Part shown: positions 35,270-43,361 of the stretch, one piece after another
Layout: each line of letters begins with the position of its first letter
Position numbering within the stretch: position 1 is the stretch's first letter
Source: CBDDHT01 sp965227905
GTDB lineage: Bacteria > Pseudomonadota > Alphaproteobacteria > Rhizobiales > Methyloligellaceae
NCBI GenBank assembly: GCA_965227905.1
Contig: OZ245780.1
Coordinates: 186,001-250,000, forward strand
DNA: 64,000 bases
Direction of reading: 5' to 3'
Notes under the pieces: model-generated
What the model was told of the DNA's origin: nothing
Databases searched by the model: none
What the model saw: only the letters and a program-made list of their open reading frames with translations
Program-made: the position numbers and the translations under genes

Positions 35270-36787
35270 ATGGCCAATCCGATTGCTCCCAGACTCAATG
35301 GCGACGATTATCAGGCGCGACACTTTTGGCACCACGCGCTCGATCTACTTGACCCGGATTCAGGCGTTGAAATGGTCGCCTATGAATGGAAGGAAGCGAA
35401 ATCATTTGACGATGTTGCCATCGGCTACAACCCCCCACGCGGTCAGTCACGCCAGCGCCCGCTCTCCCGACATTTCAAGCAAGTCAAATGGCAGACCACC
35501 CGTGCCAACCGATTTGGCTATAATGATCTTGTCGATCCCTCCTTCATCAATGCCAGTTCAATTTCGCTTCTCGAAAGACTGCGTGAGGCAAAACAATCGA
35601 ATGGACTGGCCACGCGATTCAGCCTTGTTACAACGGCGCGGATTACCGACAATGATCCACTCTCAGAACTGGTGTCCGCTGAAGATGGTGTTCTGCGACT
35701 GGACAAGCTTCGTGCTGGCAAGGGTCCCAAGAGTAAGATGGGCATGGTTCGGCAGGTCTGGCGTGAGGCTCTGTCTCTTTCATCCGATGAGGAGCTTTTC
35801 GCTGTACTGGAAGATTTCGCGATCTTGGACGGTCAACCAGACATGGAGGCAATGCGAGAGTCAGTAACAAGCAAGGCCAGATCCGTTGGAATTCAAATAC
35901 CGCTAGCGTCCGCATCCGCATCTGACTTTCGATTTGATTCACTCGCGCGCCAGATGATCAAACGCGACATACAAATCCAAGACCGCGACACACTTATTCG
36001 ATTTCTTGCCGAGGAAGGCATAGCTGTTGCACCAACCGTTCGATTAGCAATATCCGCTGGACATGTCGCAATTCGAAGTTTCGACCGTTTGGCTACTGAT
36101 ATCTCAGCCTTCGAGAACGATAACGTATTGTCACTGCTGGACCTGTTTGATGGGCGGTATCTTCGCTCGGAATACAACTGGCATGATCATATCATTCGTC
36201 AAGTCCGGGAATTCTTGGGTCAAAAGGCCAAGTCTATGAAGGCGATGAGGCTGACGCTGGACGCCCATGCATCAATAGCATTCATTTCCGGTAAAGTACT
36301 CCATTTGAAATCTGGAATTCGACCAGAGCTTGTCCAGAACGGGCGTAAAGGTCCTGAAATCTGGCATGCGGAAGACGGTAGCAATGACGCGGCATCCGGA
36401 TTTGAGTTCGCAACCGAACGGATAGGGCCCGGTAAAGACCTCGCCGTAGCAATCAGCTTGGCGCGACCAACAGTTGATGATGTGAAATCCTACGTTTCAA
36501 AAAGCGGCACATCAGTCGGTATGATATTAATCTGTGCTCTCCCTGCCGGATCTGACCAAGCGGGAGTTTTGGGTGGCCAACATGCGGCGGCACTCTCAGA
36601 TCAAATAGCGGCATCGATCAGAGACCTTCGTTCAAAATCGGATATCGAAACGGCTCACCTCTTTGTATCCGGTCCGAACAGCTTCGTTTTCCATCTCGGT
36701 CAACAGGCGCAAGCGATTGGCAAGCATCAAATGTACGAGTTCGATTTCGATGGTGATCAAGGCGCTACTTATTTTCCGAGCATATAG
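35270..36787 (+). CDS. cap4: CBASS effector: Cap4-like nuclease with SAVED domain
   Basis: A 505-residue effector. The first 200 residues look like a DUF4297-type PD-(D/E)xK endonuclease: GDDYQARHFWHHAL (Gln15), acidic YEWKEAKSFDDVAIGY with Asp48, and the Q-x-K core KQVKWQT (Gln71, Lys73). The last 200 are a SAVED ligand-binding domain (LAVAISLARPTVDDVKSYV, GMILICALPAG, TAHLFVSGPNSFVFHLGQQ). When bound to the cyclic nucleotide such proteins degrade double-stranded DNA and kill or arrest the cell. It starts 7 bases after the CD-NTase stop and ends the operon. Confidence 0.87.
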   Translation: MANPIAPRLNGDDYQARHFWHHALDLLDPDSGVEMVAYEWKEAKSFDDVAIGYNPPRGQSRQRPLSRHFKQVKWQTTRANRFGYNDLVDPSFINASSISLLERLREAKQSNGLATRFSLVTTARITDNDPLSELVSAEDGVLRLDKLRAGKGPKSKMGMVRQVWREALSLSSDEELFAVLEDFAILDGQPDMEAMRESVTSKARSVGIQIPLASASASDFRFDSLARQMIKRDIQIQDRDTLIRFLAEEGIAVAPTVRLAISAGHVAIRSFDRLATDISAFENDNVLSLLDLFDGRYLRSEYNWHDHIIRQVREFLGQKAKSMKAMRLTLDAHASIAFISGKVLHLKSGIRPELVQNGRKGPEIWHAEDGSNDAASGFEFATERIGPGKDLAVAISLARPTVDDVKSYVSKSGTSVGMILICALPAGSDQAGVLGGQHAAALSDQIAASIRDLRSKSDIETAHLFVSGPNSFVFHLGQQAQAIGKHQMYEFDFDGDQGATYFPSI

Positions 36788-37067
36788 ATGCATGTTTTCC
36801 CAGAGTGCATTCTGACCTCAGAACGTTCAGCATTATTGAAATCTGCAATCCACAGGCCGCCAAATGGTGTAATTTTATGATGTTGGAAGCACATCATGTC
36901 TGTCACAAGCGTAGATGCCATGTCGTGGCCGTGCCTGCTTGGCGGATGCCAACCGAAGTCGCTAAAGAGACGGTTACGCGTTTCAAACAAAACCGAATGC
37001 TTCCCGATTTCACTTTAGAAAAGGTAAGCTCAATAACCAATTCCCTATTGCCGACAGATCCATTTTG
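36788..37067. other. gap after the CBASS operon
   Basis: About 280 AT-rich bases between the effector stop and a convergent gene. Short ORFs exist on both strands (for example 36805-37134 plus), but the plus one runs into the convergent gene and has an unremarkable Cys-scattered composition, so I call none. No clear terminator hairpin. Confidence 0.35.
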
Positions 37068-38078
37068 TTACGAAATTTGCTGTGCCACACCGAATTCAAC
37101 AGGCCTATCGCCGTTAATCTGCCGAAGGAGGTGAACCGCTTTTTTTGCGGCAGTTTCGTCGCCCAAAAGTGCAGCCTCTAACGTATATCGCTCATCTTGC
37201 TGTAGACCGGCAAACTCTTCATCCCAGTCATATTCAGGACGCAGCAAATCAACTTGCTGAGCCGAAAAGGACAGTCTGTTCCAGTCCCCAGTGTTCTTTA
37301 TCCGCTGCTCATAATTCTCCCGCCCATAGCACGTAATCACACGACCTTGGACATTGTCGAGTGGATGGTCGATCCCTTCCTTCTTAAAATCGCGATTGGT
37401 ATACACACCCACCATCTGTGTTCCGTCCTCAAATACTTTGACTGATCCGATGTGACGAACTTTACGCAAATCCGCCGCCCACTCCTTTAGCTCTGGCGGG
37501 CATGAGTCCAATGCCTCCTTTTTCACATCATCCAGATATTCCATCTCTGCCACGCTACCTGGAGCCAACGTCACACCATGGCCAATATGAATACGAAAAT
37601 CGTTATAAACTAACTCACCATTCCTGCTTCGCTTGGCATCAGGCTCACCTCTAGGTTCCGCCACCACATCACCATTTCTAGGATAGCTAGCAACCATATC
37701 CATGAATCGAATATTGGACCCATCCATCGACCGACCAACACATCCTGAAAACCGAATATCCGGGCGGAGCAAACTCACTAGGTGAAGACCATCGTCTTGT
37801 TCGACTTCCAGAGCTTCATTCCCGAGAAAATTACGAACAAGCTCGGCCCGCTCTTGAGCCGCGTTATGGCGTTGCCGGAATTTCTGCCATTCAAACTCAA
37901 TATTCTTGTGCTCACCGTATAGCCTGATCCATTCCTTTGTACCCGGAAGCGCCCCGTTCATGATGCTTGAGCCGCTGGCACCACTTTGCTTAAGAACAAA
38001 TGGAAAGTACAAATAGAGCGCGCTCCTGAACTCTTCCCCCAGGCTCATTTGTCTCAAATGTCTTTTTTCCTTGTCCAC
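37068..38078 (-). CDS. unrecognised soluble protein of the CBASS-flanking pair
   Basis: A protein of about 336 residues with no domain that I recognise. The frame is open to 38183, but this overlaps the upstream gene; GTG at 38078 (reading VDKEKRHLRQM) with TAGGA 10 bases before it, or ATG at 38048 (reading MSLGEEFRSAL), are better starts. Mostly polar with no membrane helix. Notable segments are WIRLYGEHKNIEFEWQKFR, LLRPDIRFSGCVGRSMDG, FRIHIGHGVTLAPGSVAEME and ITCYGRENYEQR. It follows the multi-helix membrane gene with 11 bases spacing, so they are one unit. Its place beside CBASS makes it a defence candidate, by location only. Confidence 0.6.
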   Translation of the reverse strand: MDKEKRHLRQMSLGEEFRSALYLYFPFVLKQSGASGSSIMNGALPGTKEWIRLYGEHKNIEFEWQKFRQRHNAAQERAELVRNFLGNEALEVEQDDGLHLVSLLRPDIRFSGCVGRSMDGSNIRFMDMVASYPRNGDVVAEPRGEPDAKRSRNGELVYNDFRIHIGHGVTLAPGSVAEMEYLDDVKKEALDSCPPELKEWAADLRKVRHIGSVKVFEDGTQMVGVYTNRDFKKEGIDHPLDNVQGRVITCYGRENYEQRIKNTGDWNRLSFSAQQVDLLRPEYDWDEEFAGLQQDERYTLEAALLGDETAAKKAVHLLRQINGDRPVEFGVAQQIS

Positions 38079-38089
38079 TTCAAAACATC

Positions 38090-38824
38090 CTATTCCGTGA
38101 ATGGAATCGTTGTCCCACTGTTTGATTGATAAAACGGATGATCTTTTGATTTTAACACACCCGTCAATATTATAACAATACAAACTGACAAGAAAGAAAT
38201 ACTTGGAATATAATCCGCACTGCCAAATTTAAAATTCGAAATCAAGTTGAGCTGTAGTACTTCCCAATAACTTTTCGTGAACCACAAACCTGCGCAGATT
38301 ATTCCTGCCATGCAAAGACCCGCCTGATACAGACAATATTCAATGACCTCAGCGCTTTTTTTGTCCTCGTCCGACCCGCGCTTACGATGATGATTGACCG
38401 AGTAAACATGTGCGATCTTTTCGGCCAAAGTTTGCGCAAAATAGCCCAACGCAGTCACGATAAAGAACCACTCAAATCCGAATGTCTGTGATCCCTCAGG
38501 CTCGAATGGCTTGCCTGCCAGAACCTTAATCAGAAACGCAATCAAGAAGAACAAGATCGTCCAACCCAGACCGAGCCCAACCGTCACGACATGACGCACA
38601 AACGTGAAACGGGTTCCTGCTGGCGACGAGCTCACCGAAAGGCACCTGAAATCCGATACGAAAAACGTGAGACGAAATTGAACCGTCTGTTTCTTAGAAA
38701 CACTTCCCCCCCGAGCCCAAACCACATGGCTGGTCGGCACAATATCCCATTCCGATAGCCAAGATGACACCGAAGATCTACCGCACAGCCCGACATCTGG
38801 CCAGCATATAAAAACACCAATCAC
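38090..38824 (-). CDS. unrecognised four-helix membrane protein of the CBASS-flanking pair
   Basis: A membrane protein with predicted helices at residues about 80-102 (TVGLGLGWTILFFLIAFLI), 115-135, 163-183 and 205-226, and a cytoplasmic His/Arg/Lys loop (VNHHRKRGSDEDKK). The N-terminus is uncertain: GTG at 38824 gives 244 residues, but the first 45 look non-native and a run of seven G/C bases (38706-38712) could be a frame-shift point. Not a family I can name. It is the first gene of a pair with 37068-38078. Membrane plus soluble pairs are common in defence systems; this is only suggestive. Confidence 0.55.
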   Translation of the reverse strand: MIGVFICWPDVGLCGRSSVSSWLSEWDIVPTSHVVWARGGSVSKKQTVQFRLTFFVSDFRCLSVSSSPAGTRFTFVRHVVTVGLGLGWTILFFLIAFLIKVLAGKPFEPEGSQTFGFEWFFIVTALGYFAQTLAEKIAHVYSVNHHRKRGSDEDKKSAEVIEYCLYQAGLCMAGIICAGLWFTKSYWEVLQLNLISNFKFGSADYIPSISFLSVCIVIILTGVLKSKDHPFYQSNSGTTIPFTE

Positions 38825-38950
38825 TACCGCGCCATAAAGCTTTGAAGCCTGGTAATGTAAGGATATTCAAAACAAATTCAATCTTACACTACGCTCAATC
38901 ACTGTTTTGTATGGACATCCGGGCAGGTGCTATTGCGCTAGGCTCCGGAC

Positions 38951-39293
38951 TCATAGCCAGTAGCTTACGATAGCCGTGAGACAGACGGCTGCCAGGTAAT
39001 TAGTTGCGAGACGGTCGTATCGGGTTGCAATGCGTCGAAAGTCCTTGAGCCTGCCGAACATCCGCTCGATCGCGTTAGGCAGACCAACGCGCAAAGCGGT
39101 TGTAGAGTGTCTTGTGTGGCCCATAGACTTTGGGCGCATCCGCCCTGCGGCATCCTGATTTGAGAACATGGATGATCCCGCTGATCACATGGCAGTCGTC
39201 AACGGGTGGAACACCCCTTGTATCCGTCGGCAACAATCCTTCAAGCCGTGAAAACTGTGCCTCGCTCAACCAGAATATCTCTGCCATCTTCAA
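38951..39293 (-). pseudogene. IS5-family transposase remnant with internal deletion
   Basis: The first 70 codons encode a typical IS5-family N-terminus (WLSEAQFSRLEGLLPTDTRG, then GPHKTLYNRFARWS). Immediately after that, in another frame, comes the C-terminus (NAIERMFGRLKDFRRIATRY, then DRLATNYLAAV). The middle, including the catalytic aspartates, has been deleted, and the junction near 39085-39095 shifts frame. The element is dead. CTCCCAACGTTTGGGAG at 39295-39311 is a palindrome just outside it. It marks past transposition between the defence island and the MucR gene. Confidence 0.8.
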
Positions 39294-39460
39294 TCTCCCA
39301 ACGTTTGGGAGTTTGAGTCAGATCAAAGGTGATCTGGGAATCCCATTTTTGGGTCAAGATCCTAAGCCCACCAAACTACTCTGGGATCGCCACTGTTTGA
39401 TCTCAGTGATGGAGCCAAAAAACCAAGGCGCTGGTAAGCGTCAGGCCAAGTGAAACAGGG

Positions 39461-39868
39461 CTATCTCCGCTTCCGCCCTAACCCGATCTTCTTAGCAAGT
39501 TTTGACCGTGCCGCTGCATATGCAGGAGCCACCATTGGATAGTCATATGGCAATCCCCACTTCGCTCTATAATCATCGGGAGACATGTCGAAGTGAGAGC
39601 GCAAATGCCTCTTTAGCGATTTGAATTTCTTGCCATCTTCGAGGCAGATCAGATAGTCAGCCGTAATGGAACGCTTGATAGAAACAGCCGGCTTCAGCTC
39701 TTCCTTCATAGGCACAGCGGCGTTTGCAGCTGCTCTGGCCAATGCATCGTTTACATCCGCAATCAATGCGGGGACATCAGCTGGCACCAACGTGTTGTTG
39801 GACACATAGGCCGATACGATATCTGCTGTAAGTTCGGCAAGTTGAGTTTGTTCTGCAGCATCCGACAT
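39461..39868 (-). CDS. mucR: MucR/Ros-family zinc-finger regulator
   Basis: A 135-residue transcriptional regulator of the MucR/Ros family, found nearly only in alphaproteobacteria, where it controls exopolysaccharide, motility and virulence genes by binding AT-rich DNA. The prokaryotic zinc finger is YLICLEDGKKFKSLKRHL followed by SHFDMSPDDYRAKWGLP; the first ligand pair is Cys and Asp (CLED), as in some functional MucR homologues. The N-terminal oligomerisation segment (AELTADIVSAYVSNNTLVP) is intact. As an island-borne paralogue it may regulate neighbouring accessory genes. It stands alone on the minus strand. Confidence 0.92.
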   Translation of the reverse strand: MSDAAEQTQLAELTADIVSAYVSNNTLVPADVPALIADVNDALARAAANAAVPMKEELKPAVSIKRSITADYLICLEDGKKFKSLKRHLRSHFDMSPDDYRAKWGLPYDYPMVAPAYAAARSKLAKKIGLGRKRR

Positions 39869-40088
39869 GTGACGAAATCTCAGTTTTGAAGTTCATTTGA
39901 TTGTGCGCCCGATGAATGCAGGTAGTCATGCAGCTTGTCAATTTCACAGCACAAGTATCCCCAAGAAACTCATAAAATAGTATCCTATATATCGATACAC
40001 ATAGAGAAAATTTCTATGAGATGCAGGCCAGAAACGCCTAGAAAACCATCTGATGCGGCCCATCAGCAGAACCGGCGAAGGCTCTGAG

Positions 40089-40304
40089 ATGGAATACACG
40101 ATGAAAGATCTTGGCCTCGATTGGGGCATTGCCCACAAGGACCACTTGTGTGGCAAGGACGAGATCTTAGCAAGAAGAGGCGATGGGTTCGGTGCCGCCG
40201 TTTTGTACGGCAAAGTAATCTGGCCCGAATTTGTCGAGGTCGATGGCTACGTATTTGTCAAAATACAATTTGATCGGAAACACTACGACAGCATGCGCTA
40301 CTAA
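40089..40304 (+). CDS. small hypothetical protein
   Basis: A 71-residue ORF starting at an ATG with GCGAAGG upstream (an upstream in-frame ATG at 40053 adds 12 residues). The sequence has plausible globular character (GKVIWPEFVEVDGYVFVKIQ) but no family I know. It is divergent from mucR and convergent with the relaxase chimera. Uncertain. Confidence 0.35.
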   Translation: MEYTMKDLGLDWGIAHKDHLCGKDEILARRGDGFGAAVLYGKVIWPEFVEVDGYVFVKIQFDRKHYDSMRY

Positions 40305-40356
40305 GCGAAGATTTGCGAGTGACGACACTCGGCGGGACGCTTGCTGTCCATGAATT

Positions 40357-41607
40357 TCACCCATGCGTGACCTCATGCATGAAGCGCTGTTGTTTCAATG
40401 TTTCACCTGGCCTGTCGCAGCGGCAGAAGTCGAGTGTCGACTGTTTCAGCCTTGCCCGTGAAAGTGACGAGTCAAGCTGCTCGAAATTTCTGAATTCATT
40501 CCGGTCTGCATATAAGGCAGCTTCCACTCTATGTCTGGTCATTGCTACATATGCCAGATGGCGATCCATCGTGCTTGAGGCCAGAACAAAACTCCTATCT
40601 ACTGTAGCTCCTTGCGATTTGTGAATGGTCGTGGCGTAGCCGTGATCAAAGGCATCATATTCTCGGACGGGAATCGTCACAGTCACAGGGGTATCTTCAT
40701 CAGTATCTAGCTCCACTGTCAGATACTGCCGCTCCGTTTGGACCACAGTGGCAATCATACCGTTTTTGACGTCAAGCTCCCTATCATTACGGGTAAAGAG
40801 TAGACGGTCACCCGGTGCAAATTCGCGCGCTCCTCGCGCGGTCTTATATGTCCGTTCCCCTTCAAGTTCCCCGCACGCTTTGCGCAAATGTCGGATCGCC
40901 TCGTTGATTTCCCGAACATCAATACGGCGATGGGCGAGAGCCAACCGGGAAACCTGATCACCATTGGTTATCATGTCCTCTAGATAATCCTGGACCAATG
41001 CGTCCTTGGCATCCACGTCGTTCCTGCCAAAATGGATCGCACCTTTTGCTCTATAGGCTTCCAATGCCCTTCGCGTGCGGCCGCCCGCAAAGTCCATAGA
41101 CGCCTGGCGTTGCCAGTCGTGTTTTTGCCGGTGTATGCCCTGCAGCGAGGCTGGGTCGATTTCTCTTGTCAATGCGCGAAACGGAGAACCGGCTCCAATT
41201 GCCTGAAGTTGTTCGGCATCGCCAACGAGAACGACCTTGGCACCTTTGTCTTTGGCCTCTGCTACAAATCTCGCCAATTGCCGGGACCCGATCATACCGG
41301 CTTCATCAATCACCAGCACATCATTCTTTTGAAGCTGATTAAAGCCTTTGCTCCAGGATAGCTCATATGAGGCAAGGGTTCTTGTCTCTATTCCCGAGGA
41401 TTCCTGAAGACCTTTTGCTGCTTTGCCGGCAAGCGCTGCGCCGACAACGCGGTAGCCGGAACCCTCCCAGGCCTGCCGGGCACCGTGCACAGTCTGTGCA
41501 ACGAAGCCACGGATGTCGTGCAACTCAACATGTTCATTGTCTATCGTGTTGGTGTAGTGATCAGCTGCCTGTTTGGCACCGCCGCGTTGTGCTCCCTCCA
41601 GCATCAT
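40357..41607 (-). pseudogene. relaxase N-terminus fused to TraA helicase C-terminus (deletion chimera)
   Basis: A 416-codon open frame made of two unrelated parts. Residues 1-45 (MMLEGAQRGGAKQAADHYT, NEHVELHDIRGFVAQTVHGA) match the start of MobA/MOBQ-type relaxases that nick oriT. From about residue 46 it is the TraA/RecD2-like helicase: QAWEGSGYRVVGAALAGKAA, VLVIDEAGMIGSRQL (Walker B), GDAEQLQAIGAGSPF, GYATTIHKSQGATVDR and VAMTRHR. The relaxase catalytic tyrosine and histidines are gone, and the helicase fragment begins just after where Walker A should be. The fusion is in frame, so a protein can be made, but neither activity is expected. It overlaps mobC by an ATGA. Confidence 0.8.
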
Positions 41608-42026
41608 GGCTTGGCAGCCTTCTCGAACTCCGAGTTGAGTGAACGTGTTGTCTGTGTTTCACGAACTCCCAATGCTTTCATCAACTCCGCACGCATCAAA
41701 CCAATATCCCGACAAGCACGCGTCAGGTTTGCTTCTGTAAGGGAATCGATAACCAGACATCCTGCTCTGGCCGCCTCGGCCAACTCCCGAAGATTCGTAC
41801 TCACATCCGATGCGCCAAGCTGACCGAGTACCTTGCCCAACGCCTGCCAGTCCTTGACGGGAAACTTACCGCGCGTCTTACGCGGCTCTACGTTTTCACC
41901 GAACAACCGTTTCCGCGCGAGTGCAGCCATTGAGCCACCTGCAGCATCAAGCTTTAGCGTGGCGTGTTCGTCTGGGGTAAGCCTGAGAGAAAACGGAATG
42001 GTCTCAGGAGTTTTTGATTTCGACAT
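41604..42026 (-). CDS. MobC-like relaxosome/mobilisation accessory protein
   Basis: A 140-residue protein with a ribbon-helix-helix-like N-terminus (IPFSLRLTPDEHATLKLDA, then AALARKRLFG) and a helical C-terminal half (LRELAEAARAGCLVIDS). It resembles plasmid mobilisation proteins that bind oriT and help the relaxase. Translation of the relaxase-like chimera is coupled to it by an ATGA overlap, the usual mobC-relaxase order. With the relaxase destroyed it can no longer support transfer by itself but may still bind DNA. Upstream non-coding DNA would be the place for a former oriT. Confidence 0.75.
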   Translation of the reverse strand: MSKSKTPETIPFSLRLTPDEHATLKLDAAGGSMAALARKRLFGENVEPRKTRGKFPVKDWQALGKVLGQLGASDVSTNLRELAEAARAGCLVIDSLTEANLTRACRDIGLMRAELMKALGVRETQTTRSLNSEFEKAAKP

Positions 42027-42225
42027 TGCAGATTCCTAGTCTTCGCAATGTCTCAGCAAGAGTACGTTTTTCCTCTCTGCCTTCTAGAATTGAAACGCGC
42101 TGGTTATTCACAGCCTGATCGCTTCATATGCCTAGGGCATAGAAGATTGACAGGGTTGTTCCCAATTTAGTGTTTGAAAGAGCGCGCCAATCTATGCAGT
42201 CTGACTCATGTAGGACGCGTCGGTT
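42027..42225. other. putative former oriT region / island edge
   Basis: About 200 non-coding bases upstream of mobC, the standard location of oriT in mobilisable elements. It includes a perfect inverted repeat TATGCC-TAG-GGCATA (42127-42141). No nic consensus that I can name is present. The change from mobile-type to housekeeping genes happens within or just after this stretch, so it may also contain the element's attachment site; no tRNA is seen here. Confidence 0.3.
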
Positions 42226-42229
42226 GTGG

Positions 42230-42307
42230 GCCCCGGACTTGATCCGGGGCCCAGGGCCGCATCGCACGTTTCGACTAGTCGCCCTGGATCCCGGATCAAG
42301 TCCGGGA
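42230..42307. repeat. rhizobial-type palindromic intergenic repeat (copy 1)
   Basis: CCCCGGACTTGATCCGGGG and CCCAGGGC (42231-42257) pair with GCCCTGGATCCCGGATCAAG and TCCGGG (42281-42306) around a 23-base loop. A second copy occurs at 60622-60700. Such CCCGGACTTGATCCGGGG repeats are dispersed between genes in many rhizobia. In RNA the stem could act as a processing or stability element. Confidence 0.8.
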
Positions 42308-42373
42308 TGTTCATTTTTTTGTTGGCGCAACGGGCAGGATGCAGCACCGACTGCAGAATCTCCCATTCACCCC

Positions 42374-42412
42374 TAAATGAAAATGGGCCCCGATGTTTCC
42401 ACCGAGGCCCAT
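42374..42412 (-). terminator. intrinsic terminator of the BI-1 gene
   Basis: On the minus strand ATGGGCCTCGG pairs with CGGGGCCCAT (42383-42412), followed by TTTTCATTT, 28 bases after the stop codon of the BI-1 family gene. Confidence 0.75.
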
Positions 42413-42439
42413 AGCGTTACTCAGACTTTCGCGCAGCGA

Positions 42440-43183
42440 CTATTCGCGCATGATACCCATGATGTTCAAGATGTGGATGAACAGGGTGATGAAGCTGCCG
42501 TAGAGCATGAAGGCTCCGAAGATCGCCTTGCGACCCGTCGTACCGGCATCGTCACCAGCATAGTAGCTCTGCTTGATTTCCTGCGTTTCCCAGGCGGTGA
42601 TCGCCGAGAAGAGCAGAACGACCAGACAGGACGTTACCAGGCTCATCATGGTGGACTGGAAGAAGATCGCGTTGACCACAATCGCGATCAGCAGGCCGAT
42701 GGTCGCCATCGTGAAGAAGGTGCCGAAGGCCGACATGTCCTTCTTCGTAATGTAGCCATAGAAGCTCGTCGCCGCGAAAGTCGTCGCCGTGATAGCCAGG
42801 GCCCGGAAAACGAGATTGCCGGCGCCAACCTGGAAGAAGGAGTAAACCATGGGCGTGATCAGTACGCCCCAGAGAGCGGCATAGAGCCAGTATGCACCGT
42901 GGGCCAGGACCGCACTGCCGGTCATGATCAAACGTGGTGCGAAAAACCCGAGCCCGAGAATGCCGGCAAACAGCACCCAGACCATCGGTCCGGTTGCGAT
43001 CGACACCATCAGCTGCGGTGAATTCATCAGAGCCAGGGTGACGAGCGCCGTGCCCGCGATTCCCAAGGCCATATAGTTGTACACGCGAAGCATATAAGCC
43101 CGCAGACCCTCGTCTACGGCTTGCGCATCTGCGTGCCCTACCGTCTGACTGCGCGCATACGCGCCACGGTCATATTCCGCCAT
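42440..43183 (-). CDS. Bax inhibitor-1/YccA family membrane protein
   Basis: A 247-residue inner-membrane protein with seven hydrophobic helices from about residue 32 to 245 and the UPF0005/BI-1 layout. Characteristic segments are YNYMALGIAGTALVTLALM, RAYMLRVYN and the C-terminal FGAFMLYGSFITLFIHILNI followed by MGIMRE. Bacterial BI-1 proteins are calcium-leak-like channels or modulators of FtsH-type proteolysis (YccA). It is monocistronic with its own terminator and is the first gene of the conserved chromosomal block. Confidence 0.94.
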   Translation of the reverse strand: MAEYDRGAYARSQTVGHADAQAVDEGLRAYMLRVYNYMALGIAGTALVTLALMNSPQLMVSIATGPMVWVLFAGILGLGFFAPRLIMTGSAVLAHGAYWLYAALWGVLITPMVYSFFQVGAGNLVFRALAITATTFAATSFYGYITKKDMSAFGTFFTMATIGLLIAIVVNAIFFQSTMMSLVTSCLVVLLFSAITAWETQEIKQSYYAGDDAGTTGRKAIFGAFMLYGSFITLFIHILNIMGIMRE

Positions 43184-43361
43184 TGCGCATTCCTCTCTCG
43201 TTGCAAAAGACCAAAATCCTGACGATTTGTATGAAATATGGGTGCTAAACCCGTTAAATTCAAGCTGAGTATTTGTTCGGTAACCAAACTAACAGGCCGC
43301 AATCCGCGGCCCGTTGACGCAGTTTTGCGCCCCTAGTCTCTAAAATTCTTGCAACAAATGG

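Noticed and set aside
35223..35867. 214-codon plus-strand ORF overlapping the Cap4-like gene
   Set aside because: Out-of-frame shadow; the overlapping frame has clear nuclease and SAVED features.
36805..37134. 109-codon ORF after CBASS
   Set aside because: No ribosome-binding site or recognised domain, runs into the convergent gene, and has a scattered Cys/His composition.
42027..42440. tRNA at the island edge serving as attachment site
   Set aside because: No cloverleaf or anticodon arm could be drawn in either strand.
42377..43021. 214-codon plus-strand ORF opposite the BI-1 gene
   Set aside because: Highly polar Arg/Asp/His/Gln sequence typical of an antisense frame; BI-1 assignment on the minus strand is secure.
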